Assembly (NCBI RefSeq): GCF_015207425.1
Contig: NZ_JADEWZ010000004.1
Coordinates: 1-64,000, forward strand
DNA: 64,000 nucleotides
Origin: Lusitaniella coriacea LEGE 07157
GTDB taxonomy: Bacteria; Cyanobacteriota; Cyanobacteriia; Cyanobacteriales; Spirulinaceae
Direction: 5' to 3'
The position numbers and the translations under genes are program-made. How positions within the stretch are numbered: position 1 is the stretch's first letter; every line of letters begins with the position of its first letter. Of this stretch, positions 46,840 to 56,780 are shown in pieces. The notes under the pieces were generated by a model that was given only the letters and a program-made list of their open reading frames with translations, searched no databases and was not told the origin of the DNA.

Positions 46840-46955
46840 CTTCGATCTGTCTTCTGCTATCTAGCTAGTATTGTGCAATATCTCCAAGATTTCGCGCGTC
46901 TTAATTCAATCGTTCAAGGTTGCATAAAAATGCGCGATCGACTCCAATCATGAGT

Positions 46956-47006
46956 TAGATGTGGTATGAAATCTGGTTGAATGCCTTTAGTGAGGAACGA
47001 CACGGA
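46956..47006. repeat. Dispersed repeat R1, copy 6 (diverged left part)
   Basis: GGTATGAAATCTGGTTGAAT then GAACGACACGGAGATGGGG. Recognisable but diverged. It lies between mgtE (its 3' end) and sphS (its 5' end). Confidence 0.5.
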
Positions 47007-47043
47007 GATGGGGAGATTCAGATCGGTTTCATTAACCAAACTG

Positions 47044-48435
47044 TTATAAACCCAACATTAACCGCGCGATTTTAAAGTAAATCAGAACGCCAGCCACATC
47101 CACTGCTGTAGTAATGAAAGGTGCAGACATCAACGCCGGATCGAGTCCAAAAGAACGGAAGAGAAAAGGCAGCGACGAGCCTGCAACAGAGGCAAGGGTT
47201 GAGATTGCCACGAGACTAATTCCCACAGAGAATGCGACGGCGAAGGCATTTTGTAAGGATAAATAAAAATAAACCGTCGCGATCGCGCCCAGAAAGGTTC
47301 CTAACAATAATCCCGCCAAACCTTCGCGCCAAATCACCTGCAAAGGGCCCAAATCGCGAATTTCATCGGTATTTAATCCGCGAATCACCACCGTTGAAGA
47401 TTGAGCGCCCACATTCCCCCCGGTTCCCGTCAGCAAGGGAATAAACGCCGCCAATGCCACGACTTTGGTTAATAATTCCGACTGAGAGCGAATAATTTCG
47501 CTGGTGATTGTATTCGTCCCCAACAAAATCAATAGCCAAACCACCCGCTTGCGCGCCACCGTCAGCAAATTCGTTTGGAAATAGTTATCGCCATCGGACT
47601 GCACCCCACCCAACGCATAGATATCTTCTGTGGCTTCTTGCTCCAAAATATCCAACACGTCATCAACGGTGACAACGCCCACCAACCGTTGTTCCAAATC
47701 CACCACTGGGAGCGCCAAAAGATCGTAACGTTGAATCAATCGCGCTACTTCCTCTTGATCTGTATTCGTATGGACGCACACCACATCCCGCGTCATAATT
47801 TCCCCTAGGGTTTTATCTGGCGCAGAAACCACTAAATCCCGTAAAGAGACAATCCCCATCAATTGTCGCGACGCATTGGTGACATAGAGGTAATAGATCA
47901 ACTCCGAAGCGTTGGCGAGACTGCGAATGCGATCGAGGGTTTGCGTAACCGTTAAATAGTCTTTGAGGGAGATATACTCCGGGGTCATAATGCGTCCCGC
48001 AGTATCTTCCTCATATCCCAAAAGCAGTGCTGTGGCTTGGCGTTCTTTGGGACTCAATTGCGAGAGCAACCGCCGCACGACTTTCGCCGGGAGTTCGTCG
48101 AGTAACTTCGCGCGATCGTCCGGGGACATTTGATCCACGATATCGAGAACTTCTTGATGCTTGAATTTTTGAATTAATGCTTGCTGGATTGCCGAATCGA
48201 GATGTTCGTAAACTTCAATCGCTTCTGCTTTCGATAACAAGCGGAACGCAATTACCTGTTGGGATTCTTCGAGTCCTTCAATGGCTTCGGCAATATCAAC
48301 AGGCTGAACGGGAACGAGGAGAGCTTTTGCGCCTTGGAGATTGCCCTGAGTTAACAGCATCTGCAACTGGCTGCGCACCAGTTGGCGCAGTTCGCTTCGC
48401 GACATATTGGGAATAGAAGCAGAATTCTCAGTCAA
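47044..48435 (-). CDS. mgtE: Magnesium transporter MgtE
   Basis: A 463-residue protein in standard MgtE order. The helical N domain (about 10-135) includes DELPAKVVRRLLSQLSPKERQ. Two CBS domains (about 140-265) include ITRDVVCVHTNTDQEEVARLI-type segments and VVTVDDVLDILEQEATEDIY. Five membrane helices include the conserved FIPLLTGTGGNVGAQSSTVVIRGL pore region and the late SSLPFLFRSFGLDPALMSAPF. It conducts Mg2+ when the cytosolic level is low. An R1 copy and ATCAGTTATCAGCTATCAGC repeats lie in front of it, so its promoter is not clear. Confidence 0.95.
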   Translation of the reverse strand: MTENSASIPNMSRSELRQLVRSQLQMLLTQGNLQGAKALLVPVQPVDIAEAIEGLEESQQVIAFRLLSKAEAIEVYEHLDSAIQQALIQKFKHQEVLDIVDQMSPDDRAKLLDELPAKVVRRLLSQLSPKERQATALLLGYEEDTAGRIMTPEYISLKDYLTVTQTLDRIRSLANASELIYYLYVTNASRQLMGIVSLRDLVVSAPDKTLGEIMTRDVVCVHTNTDQEEVARLIQRYDLLALPVVDLEQRLVGVVTVDDVLDILEQEATEDIYALGGVQSDGDNYFQTNLLTVARKRVVWLLILLGTNTITSEIIRSQSELLTKVVALAAFIPLLTGTGGNVGAQSSTVVIRGLNTDEIRDLGPLQVIWREGLAGLLLGTFLGAIATVYFYLSLQNAFAVAFSVGISLVAISTLASVAGSSLPFLFRSFGLDPALMSAPFITTAVDVAGVLIYFKIARLMLGL

Positions 48436-48512
48436 GATCGACCCTCTTTTATTCAGTCATTAGTCATCAGTTATCAGCTATCAGCCAGTCTCCTTTACTC
48501 AAATTGGTAATT

Positions 48513-48620
48513 GTCATATCAAATCCTTCAAATTGCCCATCATAAAAATTCCCCGTGTCTCCCCTTCCCCGTGTCTCCGTGTCAGCCCTAACTAAGGCAA
48601 TTCAAACGGATTTTATATCA
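48513..48620. repeat. Dispersed repeat R1, copy 7 (complete, inverted)
   Basis: Starts CATATCAAATCCTTCAAATT and ends GGCAATTCAAACGGATTTTA with TATCA. The centre is CCCCGTGTCTCC units. It is one of the two most intact inverted copies and lies between mgtE and the membrane protein gene at 48632. Confidence 0.8.
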
Positions 48621-48631
48621 CTGGGGTACTC

Positions 48632-49636
48632 TTAGCTGCTACGCCTGCGTCGGCTTCGCGCGTGGCGGCTGGTGGATACGTCATACTCCAGGGAAGCCCC
48701 AATCCCAAAAAGAATGCCGCTAAAGACAAAGAATACTTCAAGTAAGTCTCCGCTTTCATAGTTGGGGTTAAATGCATAGGCATATTTCGACCACATATCG
48801 GCGATGTACAGACAAAAGGTTGCGGCTGCAATCATGCGCCAAGATTGCGAAAAACGTCCTCCCCAGAATGCGAGTAAGAGTGCTGTGGCGATAATCAAGA
48901 GTCCGACATCTGCAATGACGTAGAACAGATTAACGGGAACGGAGAATTGATTGAGAAATTCATCGGTGGCGACAACCCAGCGTGGGTTTTGGGGGTTTCC
49001 GTCTTCTTCTGCTACTTCGGGTGCGATCGCGGCTTCGGGGGATTCGCTTGCAGCCTCGTCTGTTGCTGGGGCGATTTGTTCGATGGGTTCGGGCGCAACA
49101 ACCTCTTCTTCTTCCACCTCTGAAGCGCCAAAGGTTACCCAGAAAGCAAGGGCAATGGCAACAACCGCGATCGCGAGAATGGCTCCCCACTGTTTCAATT
49201 CTAGATGTAATCGCCTCGGCAGGACAGCTAAGATCATTCCCCAACCCAGAAAAACATAAAATGCAATGTAGAACAAGTCGGCGGGGGATACGTCGGGATC
49301 GAGATTAAAATACAACTCCCAAACGCCAAAGACCAAACCGCCAACCAAAAAACAAAACATTCCTAAACCAATGCCCAACCAAACGCTCCGTCCGCTCGCA
49401 ATTTGAGGACTGAGCCAATTACGGTAACACAACAGCGTTGCTGACAGGAATGCCCCCAATTCCAAGATGTAGGTTCCAATGGAGTACCACCAGGGACTTT
49501 CTTCTCCCGGAGCATTAACACTGTAGAGCAGGAAAAATAAGAGAGCGACCACAGACCAAATTACGCCTGCATAGAAAATATTTTGACCCTTTAACAAACT
49601 TTTGGACTTGGACAATTGTTCTGCCGCTTTACTCAT
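48632..49636 (-). CDS. Polytopic membrane protein, unknown function
   Basis: A 334-residue protein with about seven hydrophobic segments: FYAGVIWSVVALLFFLLYSV, LELGAFLSATLLCY, an IGLGMFCFLVGGLVFGVWE region and others. The hydrophilic loop (about 175-230) is rich in Glu, Ala and Pro. Motifs such as SPADLFYIAFYVFLGWGMIL and the C-terminal DLLEVFFVFSGILFGIGASLEYDVS resemble the seven-helix input domains of some sensor proteins, but no output domain is attached. The C-terminus is strongly basic (RHARSRRRRSS). The function is not recognised. Confidence 0.7.
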   Translation of the reverse strand: MSKAAEQLSKSKSLLKGQNIFYAGVIWSVVALLFFLLYSVNAPGEESPWWYSIGTYILELGAFLSATLLCYRNWLSPQIASGRSVWLGIGLGMFCFLVGGLVFGVWELYFNLDPDVSPADLFYIAFYVFLGWGMILAVLPRRLHLELKQWGAILAIAVVAIALAFWVTFGASEVEEEEVVAPEPIEQIAPATDEAASESPEAAIAPEVAEEDGNPQNPRWVVATDEFLNQFSVPVNLFYVIADVGLLIIATALLLAFWGGRFSQSWRMIAAATFCLYIADMWSKYAYAFNPNYESGDLLEVFFVFSGILFGIGASLEYDVSTSRHARSRRRRSS

Positions 49637-49914
49637 ATAAAGTTTCTCCTTGCTTGCAATAACAGATTGGCAGGAGCGATCGCGATGGCTAAAGCTTGGC
49701 TGCTTGCCCCAAGTTACCTCGTATTGGCAATGGGAGGTAGATTCAACCTGTTCTCTTTGATAAGTCTATCGTCTTAGGAGTTCACCAGTTCAGAGTTATG
49801 AGTTATGAATATCCCCGCGTCACCATTGCGTCAAACTCCCCCAGCTTCCCCAGCTTCCCACTTTTCCCCAAGAGGGTGGGCAAAACCGTACCTGGGACTT
49901 CGCGTTCTCCCTCC

Positions 49915-49942
49915 TTGTCGGAGTCGAGCAAATTGATACAAT
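49915..49942 (+). promoter_or_regulatory. Possible promoter for the gene at 50062
   Basis: TTGTCG (49915-49920), a 16-bp spacer and TACAAT (49937-49942). The rest of the 49637-50061 gap holds low-complexity CCCCAGCTTCC DNA (about 49830-49865) and no gene. A frame open from 49798 lacks a ribosome site and is repeat-like at its start. Confidence 0.4.
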
Positions 49943-50061
49943 CTCAATTGAAAAGATTGGCGCGATCGTTAAATAGCAGTTCGTTAATGCAGGTAAGTTC
50001 AAACCCCCTGCTTTCAGATACAAAGCCACACCGTCACTCTCACCGTAGCGGAGGAAAAAAA

Positions 50062-50466
50062 ATGACCGCAGATCCACAAGTTCCCAAGGAACGCGCGATC
50101 GTTGAAGTTAGTCCCGAAACCAAAGCCTTAGTCGAAACAAATATGACAGAGGAATCGGATGACGTGCAACAGCAAACAATGGAATTAATTGAAACCATTA
50201 AGCGCAAAGCACAGTCCGAAGCGCAAAAAGCAGGGGAATTGACTCGCGATACCTATCTTGAGGCAGTGCGCCAGGTTCAAAAAGAGGTAGAAAATACCAA
50301 TATGTTTGACCCGGAGCGAATTACCGAGTCGATTCAACTCATGCAACAAGATGCTGAGAGAAATTGGGACTCTATGGTTAAGGAAGTGACTGATTTTGGG
50401 GATCGTCTCTCAGAAGCAGCGAGAGTTGCTTGGGAAACGCTCACAGAACCGCGTCCTAAAAGTTAA
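50062..50466 (+). CDS. Small helical acidic protein, unknown
   Basis: A 134-residue, mostly helical, charged protein: QQTMELIETIKRKAQSEAQKAGE, TYLEAVRQVQKEVE and IQLMQQDAERNWDSMVKEV. No signal peptide or membrane segment is seen. The pattern suggests a coiled coil or phasin-like helix bundle. ATG 50062 was chosen because GGAGG lies about 7 nt upstream; the frame continues upstream into low-complexity DNA. It precedes hemE by about 180 bp on the same strand. Function unknown. Confidence 0.65.
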   Translation: MTADPQVPKERAIVEVSPETKALVETNMTEESDDVQQQTMELIETIKRKAQSEAQKAGELTRDTYLEAVRQVQKEVENTNMFDPERITESIQLMQQDAERNWDSMVKEVTDFGDRLSEAARVAWETLTEPRPKS

Positions 50467-50648
50467 TCAGAAGCGTATTTTGATTGAGTGGGAGGGGGAT
50501 TGCAGTGCAATCCTCTTCTTTTTGTTTTTAAATTGTAAAGAAAGTTTAACGCCCTCTGGCTCTAACTCCCGTAAACTCTGACTCGCGACCAACCAATGAT
50601 AAGCTAGCAGATGCACAAAAAATCTTATTGGTTAAAGGTGGAGTTAGT

Positions 50649-51710
50649 ATGACTGGGTTGACCCAGGAGCCTCTTTTATTACGGGTTGCGCGGGGCGGAA
50701 TTGCCGAGCGTCCTCCAGTTTGGATGATGCGGCAAGCAGGGCGCTATATGAAAGTTTATCGGGATCTGCGCGAGAAGTATCCGAGTTTTCGGGAACGTTC
50801 GGAAAATGCCGATATTGCCATTGAAATTTCCCTACAACCGTGGCGAGCATTTGAACCCGATGGGGTGATTATGTTTTCTGATATTTTGACCCCTTTGCCG
50901 GGAATTGGCATTCCCTTCGAGATTGTGGAAAGCAAGGGACCGATGATCGATTCGCCGATTCGTTCTGCCGAACAGATCGATCGATTGAATTCTCTCGATC
51001 CTGAAACGTCTCTTCCTTTTATTAAGACGATTCTTCAAAGTTTGCGCTCGGAAGTGGGAGGACGCGCGACGGTTTTAGGTTTTGTGGGCGCGCCTTGGAC
51101 TCTTGCTGCTTATGCGGTTGAGGGAAAAAGCTCGAAGAATTATTCAGTGATTAAAGGGATGGCATTTTCCCAGCCGGAAATGCTCCATCGATTATTGAGC
51201 AAATTGGCGGACGCGATCGCGGTTTACGTGCGCTACCAAATCGATTGCGGCGCGCAGATCGTGCAACTCTTTGATTCCTGGGCGGGTCAACTGTGTCCCC
51301 AAGACTTTGAAACCTTTGCACTGCCCTATCAACAACAAATCGTGCGACAGGTCAAACAAACCCATCCAGACACCCCTCTAATCCTCCTAGCAAGCGGCAG
51401 CGCGGGCATTTTGGAGCGAATGAAAAAATCTGGGGTGGATATCATCAGCGTGGATTGGACGGTGGATATGGCGGACGCGAGAGCGCGTTTGGGTCGAGAT
51501 ATGATGGTGCAAGGAAATTTAGATCCCGGCGTTCTGTTCGGTTCCCAACCGTTTATCCGCGATCGCATCCTTGAAACCGTTCGCAAAGCAGGGAAAGAGG
51601 GTCACATCCTCAATCTCGGTCACGGCGTGCTTCCTGGAACCCCAGAAGAAAATGTAGGATTCTTCTTTGAAACGGCGAAGCAACTCGACCAACTCGCAAC
51701 AGCTTTGTAA
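50649..51710 (+). CDS. hemE: Uroporphyrinogen decarboxylase
   Basis: A 353-residue enzyme converting uroporphyrinogen III to coproporphyrinogen III in the tetrapyrrole pathway for heme and chlorophyll. The signature [13 protein letters not shown] with its catalytic Arg, and the conserved [13 protein letters not shown] with the catalytic Asp, are both present. So are [16 protein letters not shown] and the late [18 protein letters not shown] 50649 was chosen because it follows GGTGGAG. The stop is 5 bp before the next gene, with which it is probably cotranscribed. Confidence 0.97.
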   Translation: MTGLTQEPLLLRVARGGIAERPPVWMMRQAGRYMKVYRDLREKYPSFRERSENADIAIEISLQPWRAFEPDGVIMFSDILTPLPGIGIPFEIVESKGPMIDSPIRSAEQIDRLNSLDPETSLPFIKTILQSLRSEVGGRATVLGFVGAPWTLAAYAVEGKSSKNYSVIKGMAFSQPEMLHRLLSKLADAIAVYVRYQIDCGAQIVQLFDSWAGQLCPQDFETFALPYQQQIVRQVKQTHPDTPLILLASGSAGILERMKKSGVDIISVDWTVDMADARARLGRDMMVQGNLDPGVLFGSQPFIRDRILETVRKAGKEGHILNLGHGVLPGTPEENVGFFFETAKQLDQLATAL

Positions 51711-51715
51711 TTCCT

Positions 51716-52681
51716 ATGACTTCCAAGCGAATTTTTATGACGGGGGCAAGTGGCTGTATCGGTCACTACCTCGCTGAAACGCTGATTCAAGACACCGATT
51801 GCGAGCTGTTTTTATTGGTTCGCAACCCCAGCAAGTTGCAGTTTGACACCAACGCCCGTCCTGGAATTCACATCCTGCAAGCGGACTTGCGGGAAATCGA
51901 ACAATTCCGGGATTTGCTGCAAACAATCGACGTGGCAATCCTCGCTGCAACCGCTTGGGGGGGAACGGGAGAAGTCTTTGATGTAAATACCGTCAAAACA
52001 ATTCGCTTGATGAATTTGCTCGATCTCAACCAATGCGAGCAAGTGATTTATTTTTCCACCGCTAGCATTCTCAATCGCAATAACGAATTATTACCCGAAG
52101 CGGGTCAATTGGGAACCGATTATATTCGCTCGAAATACGATTGTTTTTTGCAATTGCCCCGTCTCGCGATCGCGCCCAAAATTACCGCTCTCTTTCCCAC
52201 CCTAGTCTTTGGCGGCGACAAAAACCACCCCACCTCCCATCTCTCCTCCGGTATCGCCGAGGTGGTTAAATGGATGGGCTTGATTCGTTTCTTCAAAGCC
52301 GATGCTAGTTTCCACTTTCTCCACGCTCGCGATATCGCCCAGGTAGCGCGCTACTTCGTCGAACATCCCCCCGAAAAAAAGCGAGATGGTACGGTGAGAA
52401 AAGTCGTCCTTGGCAATCCGCGCATCACCGTTAACCAAGCGGTTGAAGAAATTTGCGCCTATCTTGGTAAGAAGATTTATTTCCGCGTTCCCCTCACTCT
52501 TTGGCTTGCCAACTTCTTTATCGCCCTATTCCGCGTGCAAATGGCACCCTGGGATCGCTTCGCCCTCAACTACCGCCATTTCACCCACCAAAACCCTGTT
52601 AGTCCGGCAACCTTCGAGCTAACCCCCTACTGTCCCACCTTAACGGATGTTCTGAAAACCCACGGCATTTCTCAAAAATAA
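51716..52681 (+). CDS. NAD-dependent epimerase/dehydratase (extended SDR)
   Basis: A 321-residue Rossmann-fold protein. The dinucleotide loop is FMTGASGCIGHYLAETL (T-G-x-x-G-x-x-G type), with the acidic LQADLRE and the catalytic Tyr in the YIRSKYDC region (YxxxK reads Y-I-R-S-K). The C-terminal half includes FLHARDIAQVARYFVEHP and VVLGNPRITVNQAVEEI. Substrate not predictable. It starts 5 bp after hemE. Pairing with hemE suggests shared expression but not a shared pathway. Confidence 0.85.
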   Translation: MTSKRIFMTGASGCIGHYLAETLIQDTDCELFLLVRNPSKLQFDTNARPGIHILQADLREIEQFRDLLQTIDVAILAATAWGGTGEVFDVNTVKTIRLMNLLDLNQCEQVIYFSTASILNRNNELLPEAGQLGTDYIRSKYDCFLQLPRLAIAPKITALFPTLVFGGDKNHPTSHLSSGIAEVVKWMGLIRFFKADASFHFLHARDIAQVARYFVEHPPEKKRDGTVRKVVLGNPRITVNQAVEEICAYLGKKIYFRVPLTLWLANFFIALFRVQMAPWDRFALNYRHFTHQNPVSPATFELTPYCPTLTDVLKTHGISQK

Positions 52682-52796
52682 AGGTACTTTTTCGATGGGT
52701 TCTGTGCGTTAGTGCAACCTAAGAGTATCCCAAAGAAAAAGTTGTGCAATCGTGTCAGACAGACGAGGTGACAATTCAACTCGCGATTACCAATCC

Positions 52797-52835
52797 CTTC
52801 TGCCCTCTGCCATCTGCCTCCTGCCTTTTGCTATA
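52797..52835. repeat. Heptameric tandem repeat, second copy
   Basis: CTTCTGCCCTCTGCCATCTG followed by CCTCCTGCCTTTTGCTATA, matching 2508-2540. It lies in the 52682-52915 gap. Confidence 0.65.
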
Positions 52836-52915
52836 CCTTTGACGGCGTGTCTTTTGACAGAAGCGAAAGATGCAATCAACAATACCTTCTGAACTATGGG
52901 TGAGGAAAATCGAGC

Positions 52916-54124
52916 GTGAAAATTAATTCTGGGTTGAGTTTGGGCGCGATCGCGGTAATCTTAGGAACGATCGAACCAGTTGGTGCAATCGAGGGTTTCG
53001 ATGGGATGACAACAGAAGTTCGCGATTCCTTGTCTGGTGCCAATGGAAGCACCCCAGAGGAATTTACGAAAACGCCATCTCAAACTTTAGAGAAATCCGA
53101 AGAAGAGATTTTTGTATCGCCTTCTAACCCATCTCAAAGTACGCTCTTCTCAGATCGTAACGACGGAAACGATTCAGCCGCCTCATTATTATGGACTTCC
53201 GGTCGTCCAGACGGACACGCACCTATCGGCGTAATGGGAGATCACACCCACAGCGCGGGGGAATTTATGTTTTCCTACCGTTTTATGTACATGAATATGG
53301 ACGGCAATCGTAGCGGCACAGACAGTCTCAGCGAGGCAGAAGTTTTGCAGCAATTCCCCGTCACTCCCGTGGATATGACAATGAAAATGCATATGTTCGG
53401 GGCAATGTATGCGCCAACGAATGACCTGACCCTGATGGCGATGACTTCCTACATCTTCAAAGAAATGGATCATCTGACTCGCAGAGGCGTTCGCTTTACC
53501 ACAAACACCCAAGGGTTTGGGGATTCTAAATTAGTTGCACTGTATCGAATCCTTAACCGCGATCGCCAGCGCCTGCATTTAAATTTGGGATTGGGTTTGC
53601 CGACAGGTTCAATTGGCGAGAGAGACGATACCCCTGCGGGTCAAGATGTTATCCTCCCTTACCCCATGCAAATCGGTTCTGGGACGTTTGATATTCTTGC
53701 GGGTGCAACCTACCTTGGACAACAAGATCGGTGGTCTTGGGGCGCGCAAGTCCTGACGACGCTACCTCTCGGAGAGAATAGCAATGGCTACCGCTTGGGC
53801 AACCAGTTTAATGCAACGGGGTGGGGTGCCTACAAATGGACGGATTGGTTGAGTGCTTCCGTTCGACTCAATGGAAAAACCTGGGGAGATATTGACGGCG
53901 CAGATTCTCGATTAAATCCCATGATGATTCCCACTGCTGACCCCAATCGACGCGGCGGAACTCGCCTGGATTTAGGATTGGGATTGAATCTTTATGCGCC
54001 ACAGGGAAGTTTGGCAGGAACACGTTTGGGAATTGAATTTTCCTTACCGATTTATCAATCTCTTACCGGGCCCCAGTTAGAGACAGACTGGAAGTTAACG
54101 GTAGGGGTACAAGCTGCTTTTTAG
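52916..54124 (+). CDS. Predicted outer-membrane beta-barrel protein (metal-resistance type)
   Basis: A 402-residue exported protein beginning at GTG. It has a signal-like start (LSLGAIAVILGTIEPVGA), then a Ser/Thr-rich linker. From about 100 on come alternating strands typical of a barrel, ending in VGVQAAF with the terminal Phe. The stretch APIGVMGDHTHSAGEFMFSYRFMYMNMDG and the Met-rich DMTMKMHMFGAMY are features of proteins I know from copper or other metal-resistance neighbourhoods. No metal pump lies beside it, so this role is tentative. Confidence 0.65.
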   Translation: MKINSGLSLGAIAVILGTIEPVGAIEGFDGMTTEVRDSLSGANGSTPEEFTKTPSQTLEKSEEEIFVSPSNPSQSTLFSDRNDGNDSAASLLWTSGRPDGHAPIGVMGDHTHSAGEFMFSYRFMYMNMDGNRSGTDSLSEAEVLQQFPVTPVDMTMKMHMFGAMYAPTNDLTLMAMTSYIFKEMDHLTRRGVRFTTNTQGFGDSKLVALYRILNRDRQRLHLNLGLGLPTGSIGERDDTPAGQDVILPYPMQIGSGTFDILAGATYLGQQDRWSWGAQVLTTLPLGENSNGYRLGNQFNATGWGAYKWTDWLSASVRLNGKTWGDIDGADSRLNPMMIPTADPNRRGGTRLDLGLGLNLYAPQGSLAGTRLGIEFSLPIYQSLTGPQLETDWKLTVGVQAAF

Positions 54125-54243
54125 ATTATCCCTCTGCACGCGGGTCTAGTGGTTTGTCAACCTCGATCTTGTGCGTTTAGAGCGATGCGGACTTGGGAAC
54201 GCGCGAGTAGTAAGGGAATGCTGACCGTTCCCCGTATCTCCGT

Positions 54244-54351
54244 GTCATATCAAATCCTTCAAATTGCACATCATGAAAATTCACCGTGTCACCGTGTCAC
54301 CGCGTCCCCGTGTCAGCCCTAACTAAGGCGATTCAAACGGATTTTATATCA
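54244..54351. repeat. Dispersed repeat R1, copy 8 (complete, inverted)
   Basis: GTCATATCAAATCCTTCAAA to AAACGGATTTTATATC, with an ACCGTGTCACCG core. A further half-copy, ATTCAACCGAATTTTATATC, follows at 54367-54386 and runs up to the stop of the symporter gene. Confidence 0.8.
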
Positions 54352-54384
54352 GTCCTTTCTGAAAGCATTCAACCGAATTTTATA

Positions 54385-55920
54385 TCATTCATTGCTTCCT
54401 CTCGTGAATAATCTAGGTCGCCCAATTTCTTGCGGTTGGCGTTCTTCAAAGTGCGATTCATTTCTTAAAGCTTCCGCACCTCCTGTCAGCTTCGAGAAGC
54501 CAATAAAAGCCACTAAACCCACAAGGGGACTAATCAGCGTGGGAAACCCATCAAAAGCTGCGGTAAAGATGCCATTAGGAATATAAAGAAGTGTATTATC
54601 AATGCCGTAAGCGGTTGGCATCAGCGCGAAAAAAAACAATCGCGTCAGCGTCCCCAACAAGATACAGCTTAACGCTCCCTGCCAACTGGCTTCCCTCCAA
54701 TACAACCCTCCCGCAAGAGGAACGAGTAACCCGGCAAATCCTAAATCGAAGGCAAGCAGGAGTAAAATACCCGTTTGTGGGACGCGCACTGCGAAGAAGA
54801 CTCCCAAGGCGGTGATGACAAACGCCATGATGCGGGTGATTAATAATAAGCGGTCTTCTCCGGTACTGTGTTCGTTGTGGCGAATGCCCAAAATATTATG
54901 CGCCATCACAGAAGACGTGCCTAAAATCGCGCCATCGGCAGTGGAGAGGGACGCGGACAAAATTGCTGCAATGACAATCAGTCCCAGGACAGGGGGAACA
55001 ACGTCTTTAAGAATGGCGAAGAGAAGGGGACCCTCACCCGCCGTTACGCCTGCTTGTTCGAGAATACTGGTAGAAGAGAGGGCGATGATGGAGAAGGGAA
55101 CGCCGATTAAAACCGTCCCCGCAGAACCGATGAAGCAAGCTCTCTGGGCAGTTTCCGGGCTTTCTGCGGCAAAAACCCGCGCCATGAAGTCAATAGCGAC
55201 GATATCCCCCAATCCCAAGGCGAGAAGGGTTGCCCAGTTGACGGCTGCGCCCATTTCGGGGCTGGTGAGTTGAGCGAGGTCAAAGGGTCCCGTTCCGGCG
55301 GGAATTTCCATCCCGAAGTTGAAACCAAGAAAACCAACGAGTAAAATGGTTCCAATGAGCGCGATCGCGACTTGAATGGCATCGGTGTACGCAACTGCAA
55401 ACAATCCGCCACTGGCAGTATAAATAAAAACTACGATCGCGATTAACATTACCCCAGCCAAATAGCTCGTTCCCAAAAAGGTTTGGAACAAATAGCCTCC
55501 TGCAACGAGATTTCCCGCCAACAGAAAGGCAAAGCTCAACACCATAATGATGGAGGCGACGAATTCTGTTATGCGGTTATATTTCACTCGGTAGAAGTCG
55601 GGAAGTGTAATCAAACCCATCCGGTTCATGGGTTTGGCAAAAAAGAGGGCAGTTAAAAACAAGCACAGCGCCAAACCAATCGGTAAAGACGCACCCGCCC
55701 AAAAGCCAAATTCCGCAGCTAAATCGGTATTGCCCAACGTTGCATTGGAATCGACGGATTGCGCCATCAGCGTGGCGGCGGCGAGGGGAAGTGCCAATCC
55801 GCGTCCGGCGACAAGATAATTAACGCTATCTCCTTTAATCTGTTTGGAAGCCCAAACGCCAATACCCAGCGTTCCAAAGAGGAATACAATAATTCCCCAG
55901 AAAAAAATTCGATCTGTCAT
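54385..55920 (-). CDS. Sodium/solute symporter (SSS family)
   Basis: A 511-residue membrane transporter with 12-13 hydrophobic segments. SSS marks: VAGRGLALPLAAATLMAQSVDSNATLGN near the N-terminus, GGLFAVAYTDAIQVAIALIG, and ILSASLSTADGAILGTSSVMAHNI with the sodium-site Ser/Thr. ATG 55920 (MTDRIFFWG) was chosen over one five codons earlier. It is last in the minus-strand guanidine cluster, about 105 bp after ghaB. Guanidine or a related N-compound is therefore a reasonable substrate, but this is inferred from position only. Confidence 0.88.
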   Translation of the reverse strand: MTDRIFFWGIIVFLFGTLGIGVWASKQIKGDSVNYLVAGRGLALPLAAATLMAQSVDSNATLGNTDLAAEFGFWAGASLPIGLALCLFLTALFFAKPMNRMGLITLPDFYRVKYNRITEFVASIIMVLSFAFLLAGNLVAGGYLFQTFLGTSYLAGVMLIAIVVFIYTASGGLFAVAYTDAIQVAIALIGTILLVGFLGFNFGMEIPAGTGPFDLAQLTSPEMGAAVNWATLLALGLGDIVAIDFMARVFAAESPETAQRACFIGSAGTVLIGVPFSIIALSSTSILEQAGVTAGEGPLLFAILKDVVPPVLGLIVIAAILSASLSTADGAILGTSSVMAHNILGIRHNEHSTGEDRLLLITRIMAFVITALGVFFAVRVPQTGILLLLAFDLGFAGLLVPLAGGLYWREASWQGALSCILLGTLTRLFFFALMPTAYGIDNTLLYIPNGIFTAAFDGFPTLISPLVGLVAFIGFSKLTGGAEALRNESHFEERQPQEIGRPRLFTRGSNE

Positions 55921-56024
55921 AATAATGATTCCCAATCAGTTCTGTATGGAATTTGATTTGGGGTTAGACGAAGGCGCGATTCCGAATCTCTGGCAGGATA
56001 TACGAATCGCCCTTCGTTTCCCAT

Positions 56025-56726
56025 TTATGCAGTCATTGTTAAAGGTTTGATTCGGAGTTTTTGAACTTGAGTTCTCACCCATTCAAACCAAGCCTCTAAA
56101 CCCTCTCCCATTTTGGCGGAGAGAGGAATCAAAGTGACGTGTGGATTCATTTGTCGCACATTCGCTTCAAGCTTCTGTAAATCGATCTCAAGATAGGGTG
56201 CTAAGTCCATTTTTGTAATCAATAAACAGTCAGCTTCTTGAAACATAATTGGATATTTCAAGGGTTTATCTTCTCCTTCTGTGATGCTTAAAAGGGCAAC
56301 TTTTGCGTGTTCGCCCACTTCAAATTCTGCCGGACAAACGAGGTTTCCCACATTCTCCACAAACACGAGATCGAACTCGGCAGGATTGTATTGATGCGCT
56401 AGCATATGAATTCCGCCGGATACCATTTTGGAATCCAGGTGACAGGAACGCCCGGTATTAATGGCAATTACGGGAACGTCGTACTGTCGCAATCGTTCCG
56501 CATCCAATTCTGTGGTCATGTCCCCTTCGATGACTGCCATTTTTAAGTCTTGGTTTAAGGCAGCAAGGGTTTTTTCCAAAAGCACGGTTTTACCCGCACC
56601 GGGACTGCTCATTAAGTTGAGGCAGGTAATCCCCCATTCATCAAAATGGGAACGGTTACTATCTGCTCCTGCTTGATTGGCATGGAGTAAATTGATTTCG
56701 AGTGCGGCATCAAAAGTTTGGTGCAT
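56025..56726 (-). CDS. ghaB: HypB-type nickel GTPase, guanidine hydrolase accessory protein
   Basis: A 233-residue SIMIBI-class GTPase. Walker A is [17 protein letters not shown], with [30 protein letters not shown] and the base-recognition LITKMDL. The His-rich N-terminus of some HypB proteins is absent. In cyanobacteria a second HypA/HypB pair encoded beside guanidine hydrolase delivers nickel to it (GhaA/GhaB). No hydrogenase gene is in the window, while the gdmH homologue lies two genes upstream. The GhaB name therefore fits better than HypB. Confidence 0.88.
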   Translation of the reverse strand: MHQTFDAALEINLLHANQAGADSNRSHFDEWGITCLNLMSSPGAGKTVLLEKTLAALNQDLKMAVIEGDMTTELDAERLRQYDVPVIAINTGRSCHLDSKMVSGGIHMLAHQYNPAEFDLVFVENVGNLVCPAEFEVGEHAKVALLSITEGEDKPLKYPIMFQEADCLLITKMDLAPYLEIDLQKLEANVRQMNPHVTLIPLSAKMGEGLEAWFEWVRTQVQKLRIKPLTMTA

Positions 56727-56780
56727 TTTCTTTATCTGTTAAGGAACAAAATTCTAGCTTTCGGAAATAGAAAATAGATT

